A stretch of DNA of 64,000 bases from Stereum hirsutum FP-91666 SS1. Taxonomy: Eukaryota; Basidiomycota; Agaricomycetes; Russulales; Stereaceae. The position numbers and the translations under genes are program-made. The stretch is taken from positions 1,556,315 to 1,620,314 of the forward strand of contig NW_006763143.1 in assembly GCF_000264905.1 (NCBI RefSeq), in the 5' to 3' direction. The stretch's first letter is position 1. Each line of letters opens with the position of its first letter. Positions 1 to 10,299 of this stretch are shown here, piece after piece. A model generated the notes under the pieces. The model did no database searches, was not told the DNA's origin, and was given only the letters and a program-made list of their open reading frames with translations.

Positions 1-239
1 ACATTTTTTACTTTAAAATATATTTTGCACTCTCCATGCATTTAGCACTGTCTCTGCGAGCCCCACTCCATAATCTGCCCTCAGAGGCCATGAATGTAAC
101 TCAAACGGCACCTCCACGCAGCGGTGCCACACTCCGAGAGCCCAATCTGCACGCACGGCGCGTCGTCACGAAGAGTCACGTCACGTCACATCGTTACCGT
201 AGCGCGTTTTTTCCATTTCCCAGTTCCACTTCCTTCCGC

Positions 240-654
240 GATGGCGCAGCTGCCGGTTCTTCCCACGACTACAGATCCGGTGGGTGGCGGAGGCCACAAC
301 GTTTGCGTTCGCGAACGTTCTGGATACGAGTTGCCACTTATTTTGTAGCCTTCAAACGCACTTCACTCGCCCGTTTTCCCATTCTGCTCATCCTCAGTCA
401 TAGCTGGTAACTACCGCTTCATCCCTCCTGCTCAAAAAGAGATGATAGTTACACTGCACAACAACCATTTGAACACCCGGGAAAATGACGAGTTGATAGC
501 AGAGCACAAAGCAAGAGCTGGCATGATGCTAATATGTACACGGCTGAGGCCTCAAGAATATTCGCGAAAGTTCCGTTGTCGGGCAAGCGTCTTGCGTGGC
601 CTCCGCCACCTACCGAATCTCTAGCCGTGGGAAGAACTAGTAGCTGTGCCATCT
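240..654. repeat. Imperfect inverted duplication, arms of about 57 bp
   Basis: The stretch at about 240-296 reappears as its reverse complement at about 598-654 with roughly ten mismatches. Both copies open with an ATG and encode a similar peptide beginning MAQL.VLPT and containing VGGGGH, one on each strand. The similarity continues weakly past the arms, so this resembles an inverted duplication of a 5' coding fragment more than a transposon end. No flanking target duplication was seen. Nothing else recognisable lies in 1-1057. Confidence 0.6.
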
Positions 655-1057
655 CAGCGGCGCGTCTAGGATTTCTTGAACAGCTGGAAGATGGCAGCCA
701 ACCACAGAGCTGCGATCGTCATTTGTAAGCTTTGCCGAGCGGTGATCGCGTCGAATAAACTTAGACCGACATGAAATTCCCAGGCAACGGTAACTCATTT
801 TGACTGGTGTGGCAATCTTTCGCTGTTCATCTGCGCAACGGTGTGAAATTTCTCACTGTACCCTCGCAATGCACCAAGTGAAATCTTGTTTTACTGAAAT
901 GTAATTCCAACAATATTTGTGGTGGAGGGGAGTTTCTCGTAAACACTCTGCTGTCATGAAGGACGATACATATAAAGTGTATCCGTGAAGCCTAAGGTCT
1001 TGCAGAACCAATCCTTCCCATATATTGGCGCCACCTCACTCCCCACCTGCCTCCTCT

Positions 1058-3118
1058 TCACCAGCCATCATGTTCGACCACCTCCCAAGCCGTCCTGTCA
1101 TCCCCAACGTCCCCATTGTCCTCATCGTCCCCGTCATCCTCAGCTTCCCCGTCATCCCCAGCGTCCCCATCATCCTCAGCGTATTCATCGTCCTCAGCGT
1201 GTTCGTCATCCCCATCGTCTATGTCTACAGAGGCTCCGGTGTCAACCGGTACGTATGTTGATCTTGACAACCTGACGTTAGCAATCTCTACAGTCGGCAG
1301 CTCGAGGATACCGAATATATCCGGGTGAGTGAACGCGACATATTGAAGTGGGTGTGCTGTAATGGTCCTACTAGCTAAAAGGTCCATAAGTCTGCGGAGG
1401 GGACCACCAGCAGTATTGTGTCGGTTCATGAGACGTGAAACCCGGGCAGAATTGTTTACATACGAGCGAAAGACGATCTTTTGCAGTAGTGGGACAGGGT
1501 AATGGGTATCACAATCCACAATATGCAACGCATCAAAGAGTGGGTATAGATCTCCGATGTCGACCGCCAACACTTTGATGTTCGGAAATCGCAACAAAAG
1601 GCCACGGAGAGAGATGGCGCTGGTGTATGATTGAAACCAAGGTGACACGGCTGTCGGACGAGATATGAGTTCAAGCGATTGAACTATTGTCTCAGAAGGA
1701 AAGAAAAGGCTCTCGAGAATTGTTACGAGGGCACTCTCCCGTGGGGCATCGATCTTAGGAAGGTTGAACTGGATCACCAAGTGAAGATGGTAATCGACCT
1801 GTTGAACATCACCCTCTCGGAGTATATTGCAATGATAACGCGAGGGTCGTTTGGCGATGACATCAATGACACCGTCTCGACTAAAGTCCAATGACAGGAA
1901 CTCCATACTATCACTGGAAAATCCGGCCCTGATGGCGTCGCGAAGCCACTCGAGGAATCCCTTCGGGATTACGCTGTCCAGAAGGTCGAAGTTGAGGTCG
2001 AGAGTAGACAGCGCAGTGGCATGGAGCCAGGGGACAGGAGGGAGACATACAGGTAGATCCTGCATCTCCACGTTCTTCAGTGATACAAACTTTAATTGTG
2101 GAAGAAAAATCTTAGGCAGGTCTTCGCCATCCGTCTCGTTATCTTCCGCGAACTGTATGGTCAGTCGCTCAATATTCGGCGTGCAGGCCAAAACAGTCCA
2201 GACTTCCCGAAAAGTTGCCCGATGAAAATGGATGTCGAAGAGATTCGGTAAAAGAGGCAGTGATGAAGCAGATACAGCCTCTGCAGGGACTAAATCGTCG
2301 TCAAGGACCATACCGAGGTCGACTCGGAGGGTGCTCAGATTGGGAGTCTTGCACAGCACGTTTGCGAGCTGACCCCAAGAGAAGCAGTGAAGACATACAG
2401 AGCTCGGGTTACTCCACAAGGGAGAGGATGAGGGGATGTAGAAGGGGAGCTCGACACAGATTGATTCCAGTTTGGGCGCCCGACCAGCAAACAATTTCAC
2501 GGGAAGGGGCATTGGCTTCTGTTCCGCACCCTTAGCCCAACCTAATTCGTCCCATTCAGGTTCAACGACAACAATCTCCAGAGATTTTAGCTCCGGAGCG
2601 CCCTGAGAGCAGAGATGGTCTTGAACAAAGGTGTATAGCCTGGACGTAGAGAGGCCCTCCTTATGTAAATACGGCATTCTGGGCCTGGTGGTCAAGAAAC
2701 GGAGACGCTGGATTCGTCCAATGGCAGAAACGAGAGTCGCGAGGGACTCTAGTGAACGAGGACGACATGCTAGATCAAGTGAGCAGTCAAGGCACATCTT
2801 TTGACTGTGTTCAATGCAGGCTTCCATGATGCGGTCGGATGCATTTGGAGTCACCGTCGCCCACAATCGAGGGTGGTCGAGCGCAACAAAACGCCAACGC
2901 TTGCAGACAAGTGCAATAGTGGCGAATGACCACGGTCGAATCTTTCGCCTGAGTATGACCTCGCGGGACCCGGTCTGATCATCGTTGGTGACCGGAACAC
3001 GTCGGCGTTTGAACATTTTTTCGCGGGGGAACCCTTCGTCGTCGTCAACGCAATAGCGGAAGATGTTGCGTAGGAGTTCTGTAGGGATACGTTCGATACC
3101 ACTGAGGCAGTCGAGCAT
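1058..3118 (-). CDS. F-box protein with leucine-rich-repeat-like body and acidic tail
   Basis: This is an uninterrupted 686-residue reading frame. The first in-frame ATG is at 3118; sequence upstream of it has no better start. An F-box lies near residues 10-70: IPTELLRNIFRY, followed after a linker by FATIALVCKRWRFVALDHPR, the usual Agaricomycete pattern. The middle has irregular leucine-rich segments expected of an F-box substrate-recognition region. The last 50 or so residues are almost entirely Asp/Glu with Gly and Ala, encoded by an imperfect GAC/GAG-type tandem repeat (about 1090-1225). F-box proteins act as SCF ubiquitin-ligase adaptors by binding Skp1; the substrate is unknown. No intron was needed to keep the frame. 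The codon pattern and length support a living gene. The family assignment is secure, the role generic. Confidence 0.85.
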   Translation of the reverse strand: MLDCLSGIERIPTELLRNIFRYCVDDDEGFPREKMFKRRRVPVTNDDQTGSREVILRRKIRPWSFATIALVCKRWRFVALDHPRLWATVTPNASDRIMEACIEHSQKMCLDCSLDLACRPRSLESLATLVSAIGRIQRLRFLTTRPRMPYLHKEGLSTSRLYTFVQDHLCSQGAPELKSLEIVVVEPEWDELGWAKGAEQKPMPLPVKLFAGRAPKLESICVELPFYIPSSSPLWSNPSSVCLHCFSWGQLANVLCKTPNLSTLRVDLGMVLDDDLVPAEAVSASSLPLLPNLFDIHFHRATFREVWTVLACTPNIERLTIQFAEDNETDGEDLPKIFLPQLKFVSLKNVEMQDLPVCLPPVPWLHATALSTLDLNFDLLDSVIPKGFLEWLRDAIRAGFSSDSMEFLSLDFSRDGVIDVIAKRPSRYHCNILREGDVQQVDYHLHLVIQFNLPKIDAPRESALVTILESLFFPSETIVQSLELISRPTAVSPWFQSYTSAISLRGLLLRFPNIKVLAVDIGDLYPLFDALHIVDCDTHYPVPLLQKIVFRSYVNNSARVSRLMNRHNTAGGPLRRLMDLLASRTITAHPLQYVAFTHPDIFGILELPTVEIANVRLSRSTYVPVDTGASVDIDDGDDEHAEDDEYAEDDGDAGDDGEAEDDGDDEDNGDVGDDRTAWEVVEHDGW

Positions 3119-3730
3119 GGTGTCAATGGTGCTACTTCGTCTAGAAAATATCACTGACCCAGAACATAGGTCGGAGGAGGTATTGGGACGCGATGATGTC
3201 TACGTGCGAAGAACGTGTTATCAGCGAAGGGCACTCAACGAAAATAAGGCCAGGATGAATCATACCGTTGAAGCATAGACAATAATACCACCTTCACTGC
3301 CGATCGTGTTCTCCATCGATGTCAACTTGTGAGATAGACAAGGAGGTTAGAGAGGACAAAACTGAAATGAGTAGGGATTTGCATACAGGGTCTGGCATCA
3401 CCTTATAATTATAAACTGGAAGGATGGAAGGAGAAGAACCTCGCGTGGCTGAACCAAATAAGGCCGTAAATGGCAAGCTCTTCCGGCAGGGCTTCGGCAG
3501 GAACTTGGAAGGAAGGGGGTAAGTATCTCAGCCTCGAGACGCTCGTGTCCCTTCTCATCCCACCACTACCGACGACTCCGAATTCAGATATCGGCGGCCC
3601 TAATCGTCCACAATCCGGCTGGCCATCTGCGGGTGCCCGTTCCTTTCCAGTCGAAAGGACGGTCTTCGATCGAGGACACGCCCTCTAGTCCAGTTTCAGC
3701 AGAGTCACCCAGTGTATGGACTCGGCGCAG

Positions 3731-4087
3731 TCAGGATGCTCCGCCCTGTACATCGTATAAAAAGTTGTAGGGGGTGCTGCTCCGTTCTCGGTGGTCTACT
3801 TCCCCCTGCAGAATCGTCGTCAGGTTGCCGAAGGGGTATGGGGATAAGTACCAATCCCTATCGCGTCGGCGGTTTATTGGCTTGAAAGGAGTGTCTTCTG
3901 GCTCGTAACTTTTCGCCGCAGCATGTGGACGAGTCTTGGCGATTGGATTGGGCACCCAAGTCTGCCACTCTGTGTGAGGGCCACAGAGGACCTCCACATC
4001 GCTCGCGTTCGTCAGTAGCTGCATGTTTCGAGCTCGGAACACTCTTGGATAGTAAATAACATCGTTTGACTCTTCATCTTCGAACAT
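3731..4087 (-). CDS. Hypothetical protein, possibly a last exon
   Basis: An open frame of about 118 residues starts at an ATG (4087) and ends at 3731; it is rich in Pro, Arg and aromatic residues (for example RDRDWYLSPYPFGNL). The frame stays open upstream of the ATG for 16 codons, and a GTGAGT-like string lies there, so this may be a 3' exon rather than a whole gene. I do not recognise the family. It lies about 600 bp upstream of the F-box gene on the same strand; 3119-3730 holds nothing I can assign. Confidence 0.25.
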   Translation of the reverse strand: MFEDEESNDVIYYPRVFRARNMQLLTNASDVEVLCGPHTEWQTWVPNPIAKTRPHAAAKSYEPEDTPFKPINRRRDRDWYLSPYPFGNLTTILQGEVDHRERSSTPYNFLYDVQGGAS

Positions 4088-4281
4088 GGAACACTCACTA
4101 TTACTTTTCTTTGATTTTACGATACTGGATCTCACTTAGCCTCCCCCTTCGTTTCCCGGACATTCTGATTAGCTCTCGGGATCTCTGATCGTTTCTTTCA
4201 GTGTTATGGTGCACTTGTAGCTTGCCCGACGGCGCATGAGAACGTGCGGCTGATCGGGAAGCAAGCTATTCTTGTCACTTA

Positions 4282-4708
4282 CTGTCGTGTGACGGGTTCT
4301 GCAATCGGATTGCATAACCTGTCCCTTTACACATTTCCCCCTACGAAAATAATTATGAAGGCTCGGGATACGTTCTATAGCATGTAAAGACATGCCATGA
4401 ATATTTAGACCATTTTTCAGAAGCGGGATATACTTGATTGCAAACTTGCAATCGGTCGACTTGCGTTTGCAACGGTTTTCAACGCGACTTTCGCGGGCCG
4501 AACGACCGGCTTGCAAAAGACAGTCGCACTCTTGTGCAAACCACGTCCAAATCATTTTCAGCCTTGTAACTTTTACGTGGTGACCACACAGCAGAGAAAT
4601 GATGGCATGATTTTTTTTGACACCGAGAGGAAGGGTCACAAAAATACAAAAAAAGAAATTGCAGAAATTGCAGAACCCGTCCCGATTGCAGAACCCGTCA
4701 CACGACAG
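4282..4708. mobile_element. MITE, 427 bp, perfect 27-bp terminal inverted repeats, TA target duplication
   Basis: The element begins CTGTCGTGTGACGGG at 4282-4296 and ends with the exact reverse complement of its first 27 bases at 4682-4708. It is flanked on both sides by TA (4280-4281 and 4709-4710), the signature of Tc1/mariner-superfamily insertion. A subterminal motif GCAGAACCCGTC is repeated just inside the right end (4669-4680 and 4688-4699). The interior has several TTGCAA words and no transposase domain I can recognise, so it would depend on a transposase encoded elsewhere. Confidence 0.8.
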
Positions 4709-4710
4709 TA

Positions 4711-5072
4711 TACTGGTGTTCTGCCACCCCTCGAATGCAGGTCCCCCCTCACCCTATGAACTCGAACGTTTCTGTCTGCCCGTCTGTCTGCCCGTCGTCG
4801 TCTGTCTCTCTGACTCGTCAACTCCATCATCCGCCTCTCGTCGCCATCGCCCTTCGCTCTTTTTATTCCGCCTCCACTCACCTCGCCTCAATACCCTCAC
4901 TTCTCTCTTCTTCTGCTCTCTCCTTTCGTCTTATTTCTCAACTGCGTTTCGCCTTATCCTTAGGGAACTCGAAACCTCTCAAGACCCTACAGGTGTCCGC
5001 ATATATTAATCGGGTGCATACATTGCTACTCTAATTCTCCTCCCATTTCCACTCGCTTGATCGGCCTCCGTT
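4711..5072. other. Pyrimidine-rich intergenic stretch
   Basis: A CT-rich run with imperfect TCTGTCTGCCCG repeats occurs at about 4760-4815. It resembles fungal promoter or 5' leader sequence on the plus strand, but no convincing downstream plus-strand gene follows. No domain is recognisable in either strand. Confidence 0.3.
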
Positions 5073-5556
5073 CTACCTCAGTAGACCGAGCGACCACGTC
5101 CCGATCCCCTCCTCCTCCAAGTAGTTCCGTACCTCCACAACGCCCAGTCTGCTGCCGCGCAGCCACCCCATATTCAAAATCTTCCTCGATATCTGGCCGA
5201 TGACGCTTTCGGTGCTGAGGAGGGTAATTATTGCGGATCTGTAGGACGCGACGATTAACGACCGAAGGGAGATATCAGTTGAGATGATGAGCGACGGAGG
5301 AGAGGCGGAAAGGGACAAAGGATAGGGGTAGGAGGGGAGAAGGACGGAAGGATGAATGATGGGACAGGATGGATACCAAAAGCGGCGCCACTCGTCACAC
5401 CAGAATTAAAACCGCTCAAGGTGGCAATGCTGGTAGAAGACAGAAAGAGAAAGACCGCACCGTTCGAACCAGTCCCCTTTACTCTCGAGTTCGATGAGGT
5501 CGTGAGAGGAGGATGCGGCGCTTGCGGAGGCGAGGCCGTGGAAGGAGGCGGTCATG
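5073..5556 (-). CDS. Hypothetical protein, probably two or more exons
   Basis: A candidate start ATG at about 5556 opens an alanine/serine-rich segment (MTASFHGLASASAASSSHDL). A second, differently framed segment at 5073-5290 (containing NMGWLRGSRLGVVEVRNYLE) reads like a genuine C-terminus. An intron between them is likely but I could not fix its borders. I do not recognise the family. It may belong to the same transcription unit as the exons at 5695-6082 on this strand. Confidence 0.25.
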
Positions 5557-5694
5557 TGTGAGGAACCGACTGAGCATATGTTCGATGGTAGTTAGTAAGA
5601 CAATGAGGCGAATGAATGCAGAAAAAATACAATGGGAATGGGGACGACGAATGAAGAGATAAAGGGGAAGGAGGAAGTGCAAACGCACGAGAGT

Positions 5695-6082
5695 TCAGAG
5701 ATCGGTACCGTCCATGGCCTCGATCAGCTGTGTCTCGTGGAACGGAAAGACTTTGTTACGGACGATGAACAGCGGAGTTTGGCGTGTGTCCACAAAAACT
5801 AGCATGTCACGTCCAACATTCGTTAAATAGCCCAACCACGACCAAAGGAAAAGAAAACGCACCCTTAATATCCCGCTAACTAAACGCTTGCCCATGACAT
5901 CTCACCACATCCTGCACCGCCGAATTCTGGGTCCTAAAATAATTGCCACTGAAACTCCACATCTTCTCCTCCCTAACGGGCGTCACGACGTGGGGCACGC
6001 AGCAAGCGACGTTGAGGCCGAGGGGCGGGTGGAAGGACTCGAGGAGGACGGATTGGGGGGTAGAATGACCGAAGAGTTCCAT
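5695..6082 (-). CDS. Hypothetical two-exon protein
   Basis: The first exon begins with an ATG at 6082 (MELFGHSTPQSVLLESFHPP) and runs to a GTGAGA donor near 5905. A second coding-like segment at about 5695-5800 contains DTRQTPLFIVRNKVFPFHET and ends in a stop at 5695. The intervening sequence has an acceptor-like CTAG near 5799, but the simplest splice leaves the two parts out of phase. Either the junction is elsewhere or there is an indel. Family not recognised. Confidence 0.3.
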
Positions 6083-7481
6083 TGTGGTTTTGTGTGGTTG
6101 CGGGTGGGCGTTCGTGGATGGTATGAAAGGGTAGATAGCGAGGTTTATAGGGAGGAGGAAGGGGCGATGTTCAAAGCGTTCGAACTAAACGTCGAGCGCC
6201 AATCGTAACACTGCGCCGTGCACACAGACTCTGAGCGTTTAGTGTGCGCATTGTTTGTTGACTGATTTGAAGGGGAAGAGCAGAAGCGAGCGAGAAGAAA
6301 GATGGTCGGAGGTTGGGACGACGCGATCTTGTCTCGTCGGAGGGGGGAGTTACAGCAGGGGGCAGCTCAATTCTACAATCTTGCTCGAGCTGCTTGAGCG
6401 ACCCTCATATATTATATTGCGAGTGATATGAGATGGCTATGAGATGCCGGCAGACTTACCGTATTCGTACACGATCTATTTGCGACCTCGGTCAGTGTTC
6501 CTCTCATTGCTCTCCCAAGACTCGCTCGTTTTTGACGATTTTTGCTCGCTCATGCATACATTTTCCATGAGTATGCGATTGGGACATGACGAAGAGAGGG
6601 GAGGGAAAAGTCAGGATGGTCAGCGCAACCTGTGGCTTGGCTGCCGCCGGGCCCTGTGCGCGAAGCATCCCGGAGACCCAAATCCGGTAACGCAGCACGT
6701 CTGGTATATGAGCTCGATATGAGCGTATATGAGGGAGCTCGCGATGAGTTTGAGCAGGTTTTTAGAATTGAGCTGCCCCCAGAGGGGGATCGCACAGCGT
6801 CTGGCATAAATACATACGGTTGGAGTGTGCCCTCACCAAATTGCGCCATTTCGAAGGGCTCGGATCCGGGCCGGGTCTGGAACGAGAAGGGGAAACACGC
6901 GAGCGATAGCGGGTAGGAAAGTGCCTTATATAGAAGGTATCTGGCTTTTCCGACTCTAAGCAAAACCTGGTTCCTAAAGGACCAGGTATCGATATACGGT
7001 CTTGGTGCTACACTGAACTCCAGTGAGCATTCAAAGCCATAATGGCGAGACAATCACCTTCCATTTGACCAGCAAGGCGTGGGATGACCTCCAGTGTCCA
7101 TTACCGTAACAGGATGGGAATTCCCAGGGCCACCGGAGGTCATCGCTGCCCGGCGACATCATTTACGTTCGGCGAAGTCCATCATTGCGAGCCAATCTCA
7201 GATTTCTGGGATTTCTGTGATGTCAAACAGTATCTCGATATTCTTTGTCTTCAATATTAGCGAGTTTGGTTAACGGGAGCTAGTGCAAGCCCAGAGGTAT
7301 CGGTGACGCGAAATGGCGGGTAAGTAGTGCGCTCCAAAGTCACTCTATCGTGTGTGGGAGCGACATCGAGCGCAGATGAAGTTGACAGATGGGGGCGCTG
7401 CCATCCAGCCGTGAGTTACGAAATCATTTTTTTTGATTTCTTTCTCAACCCAGTCTCTATCACACCCCACTGTTCCACTCA
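6083..7481. other. Intergenic region with two hairpins
   Basis: No gene is supported here. There are two clear inverted repeats: an ACCTGG...CCAGGT stem at 6966-6988, and GATGACCTCC (7083-7092) paired with GGAGGTCATC (7135-7144), with the palindrome GGGAATTCCC between them. The last 200 bp are pyrimidine-rich and probably hold the promoter of the gene starting at 7482. Confidence 0.4.
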
Positions 7482-10299
7482 ATGGCGCACGAACTACCCC
7501 TCTACGAACAACTCCAGAAGTTGCGTACCTATGAAAAATTGCAAACCTTGAATGGTATAACAAAGGCCCTTTCGAACGTCAGAAAAGCCGCAAGGGGAAA
7601 GATAGAGCGCGAGGTTGGGAAATATGGGTATACCTCAAAAGAAGGTGTGTGTTTCACTTTCGATTCGTGGCGCGTCGATGCGGGGCTGCTCTGAATCCGA
7701 GGTCTCAGCTTGGAGATGTTTTCCTACCGTGCCCCTCTGGGCATGTTATGCCGCTCAACTTTTATAAAGGGTCCATTACGACCATAAGAGTGTTATTCCG
7801 TTATCTTGGGGGGCGCTCAAAGAAATGCCGAATCTTTCACCTGTTCTGAATGGTTCAATTTGGCGAGAGCATTCTCCATGACGGGTTAACTGGCGATAGG
7901 GCTCATATAAAATCGTAATCCGAAGCACTCATACACATCCATGCATATCGTCTGTACGGCATCTTGGAATGGTGTGTAAGACCATCGACGACGACGACGA
8001 CGATGACGAGCAGGCCTTGAACTCCGCTCGGCATCATCTCCAAGATGTGTTTCGTCTCGCATTTCTCCTTGGCCCGACTCGACGCGAATCGAGTCTGGCA
8101 GATAAGCGCGGCCTAACAAGTTCCTGGTATTTCCTGACTAAAGTAACCGCACCCGTATATGATGTAGGTTTGATCAGAGCGCTAGAAGAGCTCCAAAAAG
8201 CTTTCCACACTCCTCCGGTGAACACAACAACAGGCATGTCTTATTACCACTCCTTCCGTAGCATTCAGCCGCTCTATTCGTGCTCGACTTTGATCTCTCA
8301 TGTCTGACTGATTTTTGATCGTTATATCTCGTTCTCATCGCACGACATCGGTACTTCTGCACCGTCCTCTCAAACTGATTGAATAGATAAACCTCCTTCC
8401 TCCGGTAGCGCTCCTGTCCAGCTATCGGACAAGTCTGAGCCATCGGCTGCGGACCCAAAAGGTGTGTGTTCTCGTCCTATAAATGTTCTGAGAATACTAA
8501 CCCAGACAAAGAAAAAGAAAACCCCGTCGCCGACCATGAGAACCCCTCTGAGCCACGGTCCACCACCGATTACACTCCCATCGAGCTGTCAGATAGGTCT
8601 CAGGCCTTACTTGTAAAAGGTGTGTTCTCGTCCTATCAATTTCGTAATAGATCCTAACTAAAACATTCCTACTTATAGAAAATGAGCACCCCGTCGCCGC
8701 ACCTGAAGAGGTCCATGAGGAGAACCTCTCTGAACCTCAGTCCACCATTGATCACAATCCCATCGAGTTGTCGGATAGGCCTAGGTCATCTCTTGTAAAA
8801 GGTGTGTTCTCGCCATGTGAAGCTTCTGATAGATCCTAACTAAGACACTCCCTCTGGGAAAAAAACGCAGACTTCTCTGAGGTCCAAGAAGAGTCCTATC
8901 CTGACCAGACCGTATGGCGGTATTTCGATTTCGACGCCGATACTCCTCCACTACCCAATCAGCATCAACTTGCAGATCAGCCTCCTTCCGAAGATTTGCC
9001 TAAGAATACTGTTACACCCTCACCCTCACCTCAGAGCGCGCCCCTTACTAAACCTCCTGCCACCCTTGATATATTTACCCCGCTCTTGGGAAACCCTCAG
9101 TCCACATCCACGGACCAACAACGTATGTACTGTATCTTATAAAGCTCCTAATAGTTCTCAACTAAGATATTGCCAGTGGCAGAAAATGGGGACTTCGTCG
9201 CCACGCCTGAAGAAGGTCAAGAGGAGACCCGTCCTGGACGATCAGTCGAAAAATGTACGTCATATTACCATGTATACTGTGGGTCGCATAGCTCTAGTTC
9301 AGCTTGCACTGACGATCATTTTGTATACCCTCAACAGTTACTCCCGGGACTGTGGAAATGGACATCGATCCCGGGCCACCGCAAGCTGCACAGGGAAGCG
9401 GTGGGGTTTCCTACCTAGATCTGGATCACAATTACGATTATGCGAAGGACGACGAGAATATTCTCGACGCCGCCTCTTCTCCTGACGATGATCATGTGAA
9501 TATGGACATCGACGTTGATAATCCCGAACCACCGACTTCCTCCAATCCTGGCGCTGGGTACCTCGAGCCTAGTATCCGCCGCGACCATCTCCGGACAGGA
9601 AGACAAGTGACCACCTCCATCGCCCAGCCCCCGCCATCCAATGGTGGAAGAGTTCTCAAGGTCCCAACGGAAGTAGAGTTCGTCGACGAGACGGGTCGGG
9701 TCACTGTTATGGATTCAAGGCACGCAGAAGCTACCCGCTCAGATGTTCTCCAAAATATGTGTGCCCTGGAGAAAGGGCGGGACATCGCTCTGGCGGTGTT
9801 GCAGATAAAGGTCCGTGGGTAATCATTCTACACTCTACGATGAAACTCAAATCCCTTATTCCAGGGCACAAAAACCTTCGAGACCCGTTGCCTCAAGTGC
9901 ATCAAGAGCGGAAAAGGCCGGAAGAAGGAGAAAGGTAACTCTGACGCCTTCGCAGATGACATCGACATCCTCGAGTGCGGATGCGGTGCGGATGCGGCGT
10001 TGATACACCTGTGGCTGAGAAAGCAAGCTTTAACGACCTCCTCAAGCCGAAGCCGCCCTCTCCCTGACTGGGATATGAAGTGGACGTTTACACACAACGG
10101 CCTCCCCTACGTCCAACACGCCATCGAGTCGACTTCGGGGTTGACTACCAGCAATTTGTTTGAGCCTAAGCCACAACAACTTGCTGCTACCGCGGACTGG
10201 GTCATAAAACAGCTCAAGGAGGAGGATAATTTGGGGGAAGATTGCAGAGCTGCTCTGAGACGGTTCAGAGACGACCTGGATAGGATGGACCTTGACTGA
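7482..10299 (+). CDS. Multi-exon protein with tandemly duplicated exons and a Cys-rich C-terminus
   Basis: I do not recognise the family. Exon 1 (7482-7644) encodes a basic helical N-terminus. Later exons I can place are 8387-8461, 8512-8619, 8679-8801, 8871-9122, 9177-9254, about 9343-9810 and 9865-10299; an Asp-rich exon with DDDDDDDEQAL ends at 8233, but its start is unclear. Almost all introns are phase 1 and 50-70 nt long, with CTAAC branch-like motifs. The intron at 8234-8386 looks like a GC-AG intron (CAG/GCATGT). Exons 8512-8619 and 8679-8801 encode the same acidic module, ending in IELSDR. The C-terminal part has a CLKC motif and a later CGCG, possibly zinc-binding, followed by a conserved-looking helical tail ending MDLD. 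The frame is kept across the exons I could join, so the gene may be functional. The role is unknown. Confidence 0.6.
8387..9254 (+). repeat. Tandem exon-plus-intron duplications within the gene
   Basis: Exon units at 8387-8461, 8512-8619, 8679-8801 and 9177-9254 are related. The introns after the first three and after 9122 are related too: each begins GTGTGTTCTCG or a close variant and carries ATAG followed by CTAACTAA. Because exons and introns were copied together and all are phase 1, each added unit keeps the reading frame. Confidence 0.7.

Noticed and set aside
4169..4639. 156-codon minus-strand frame
   Set aside because: It spans the left end of the MITE at 4282 and has no domain; it looks like a chance frame.
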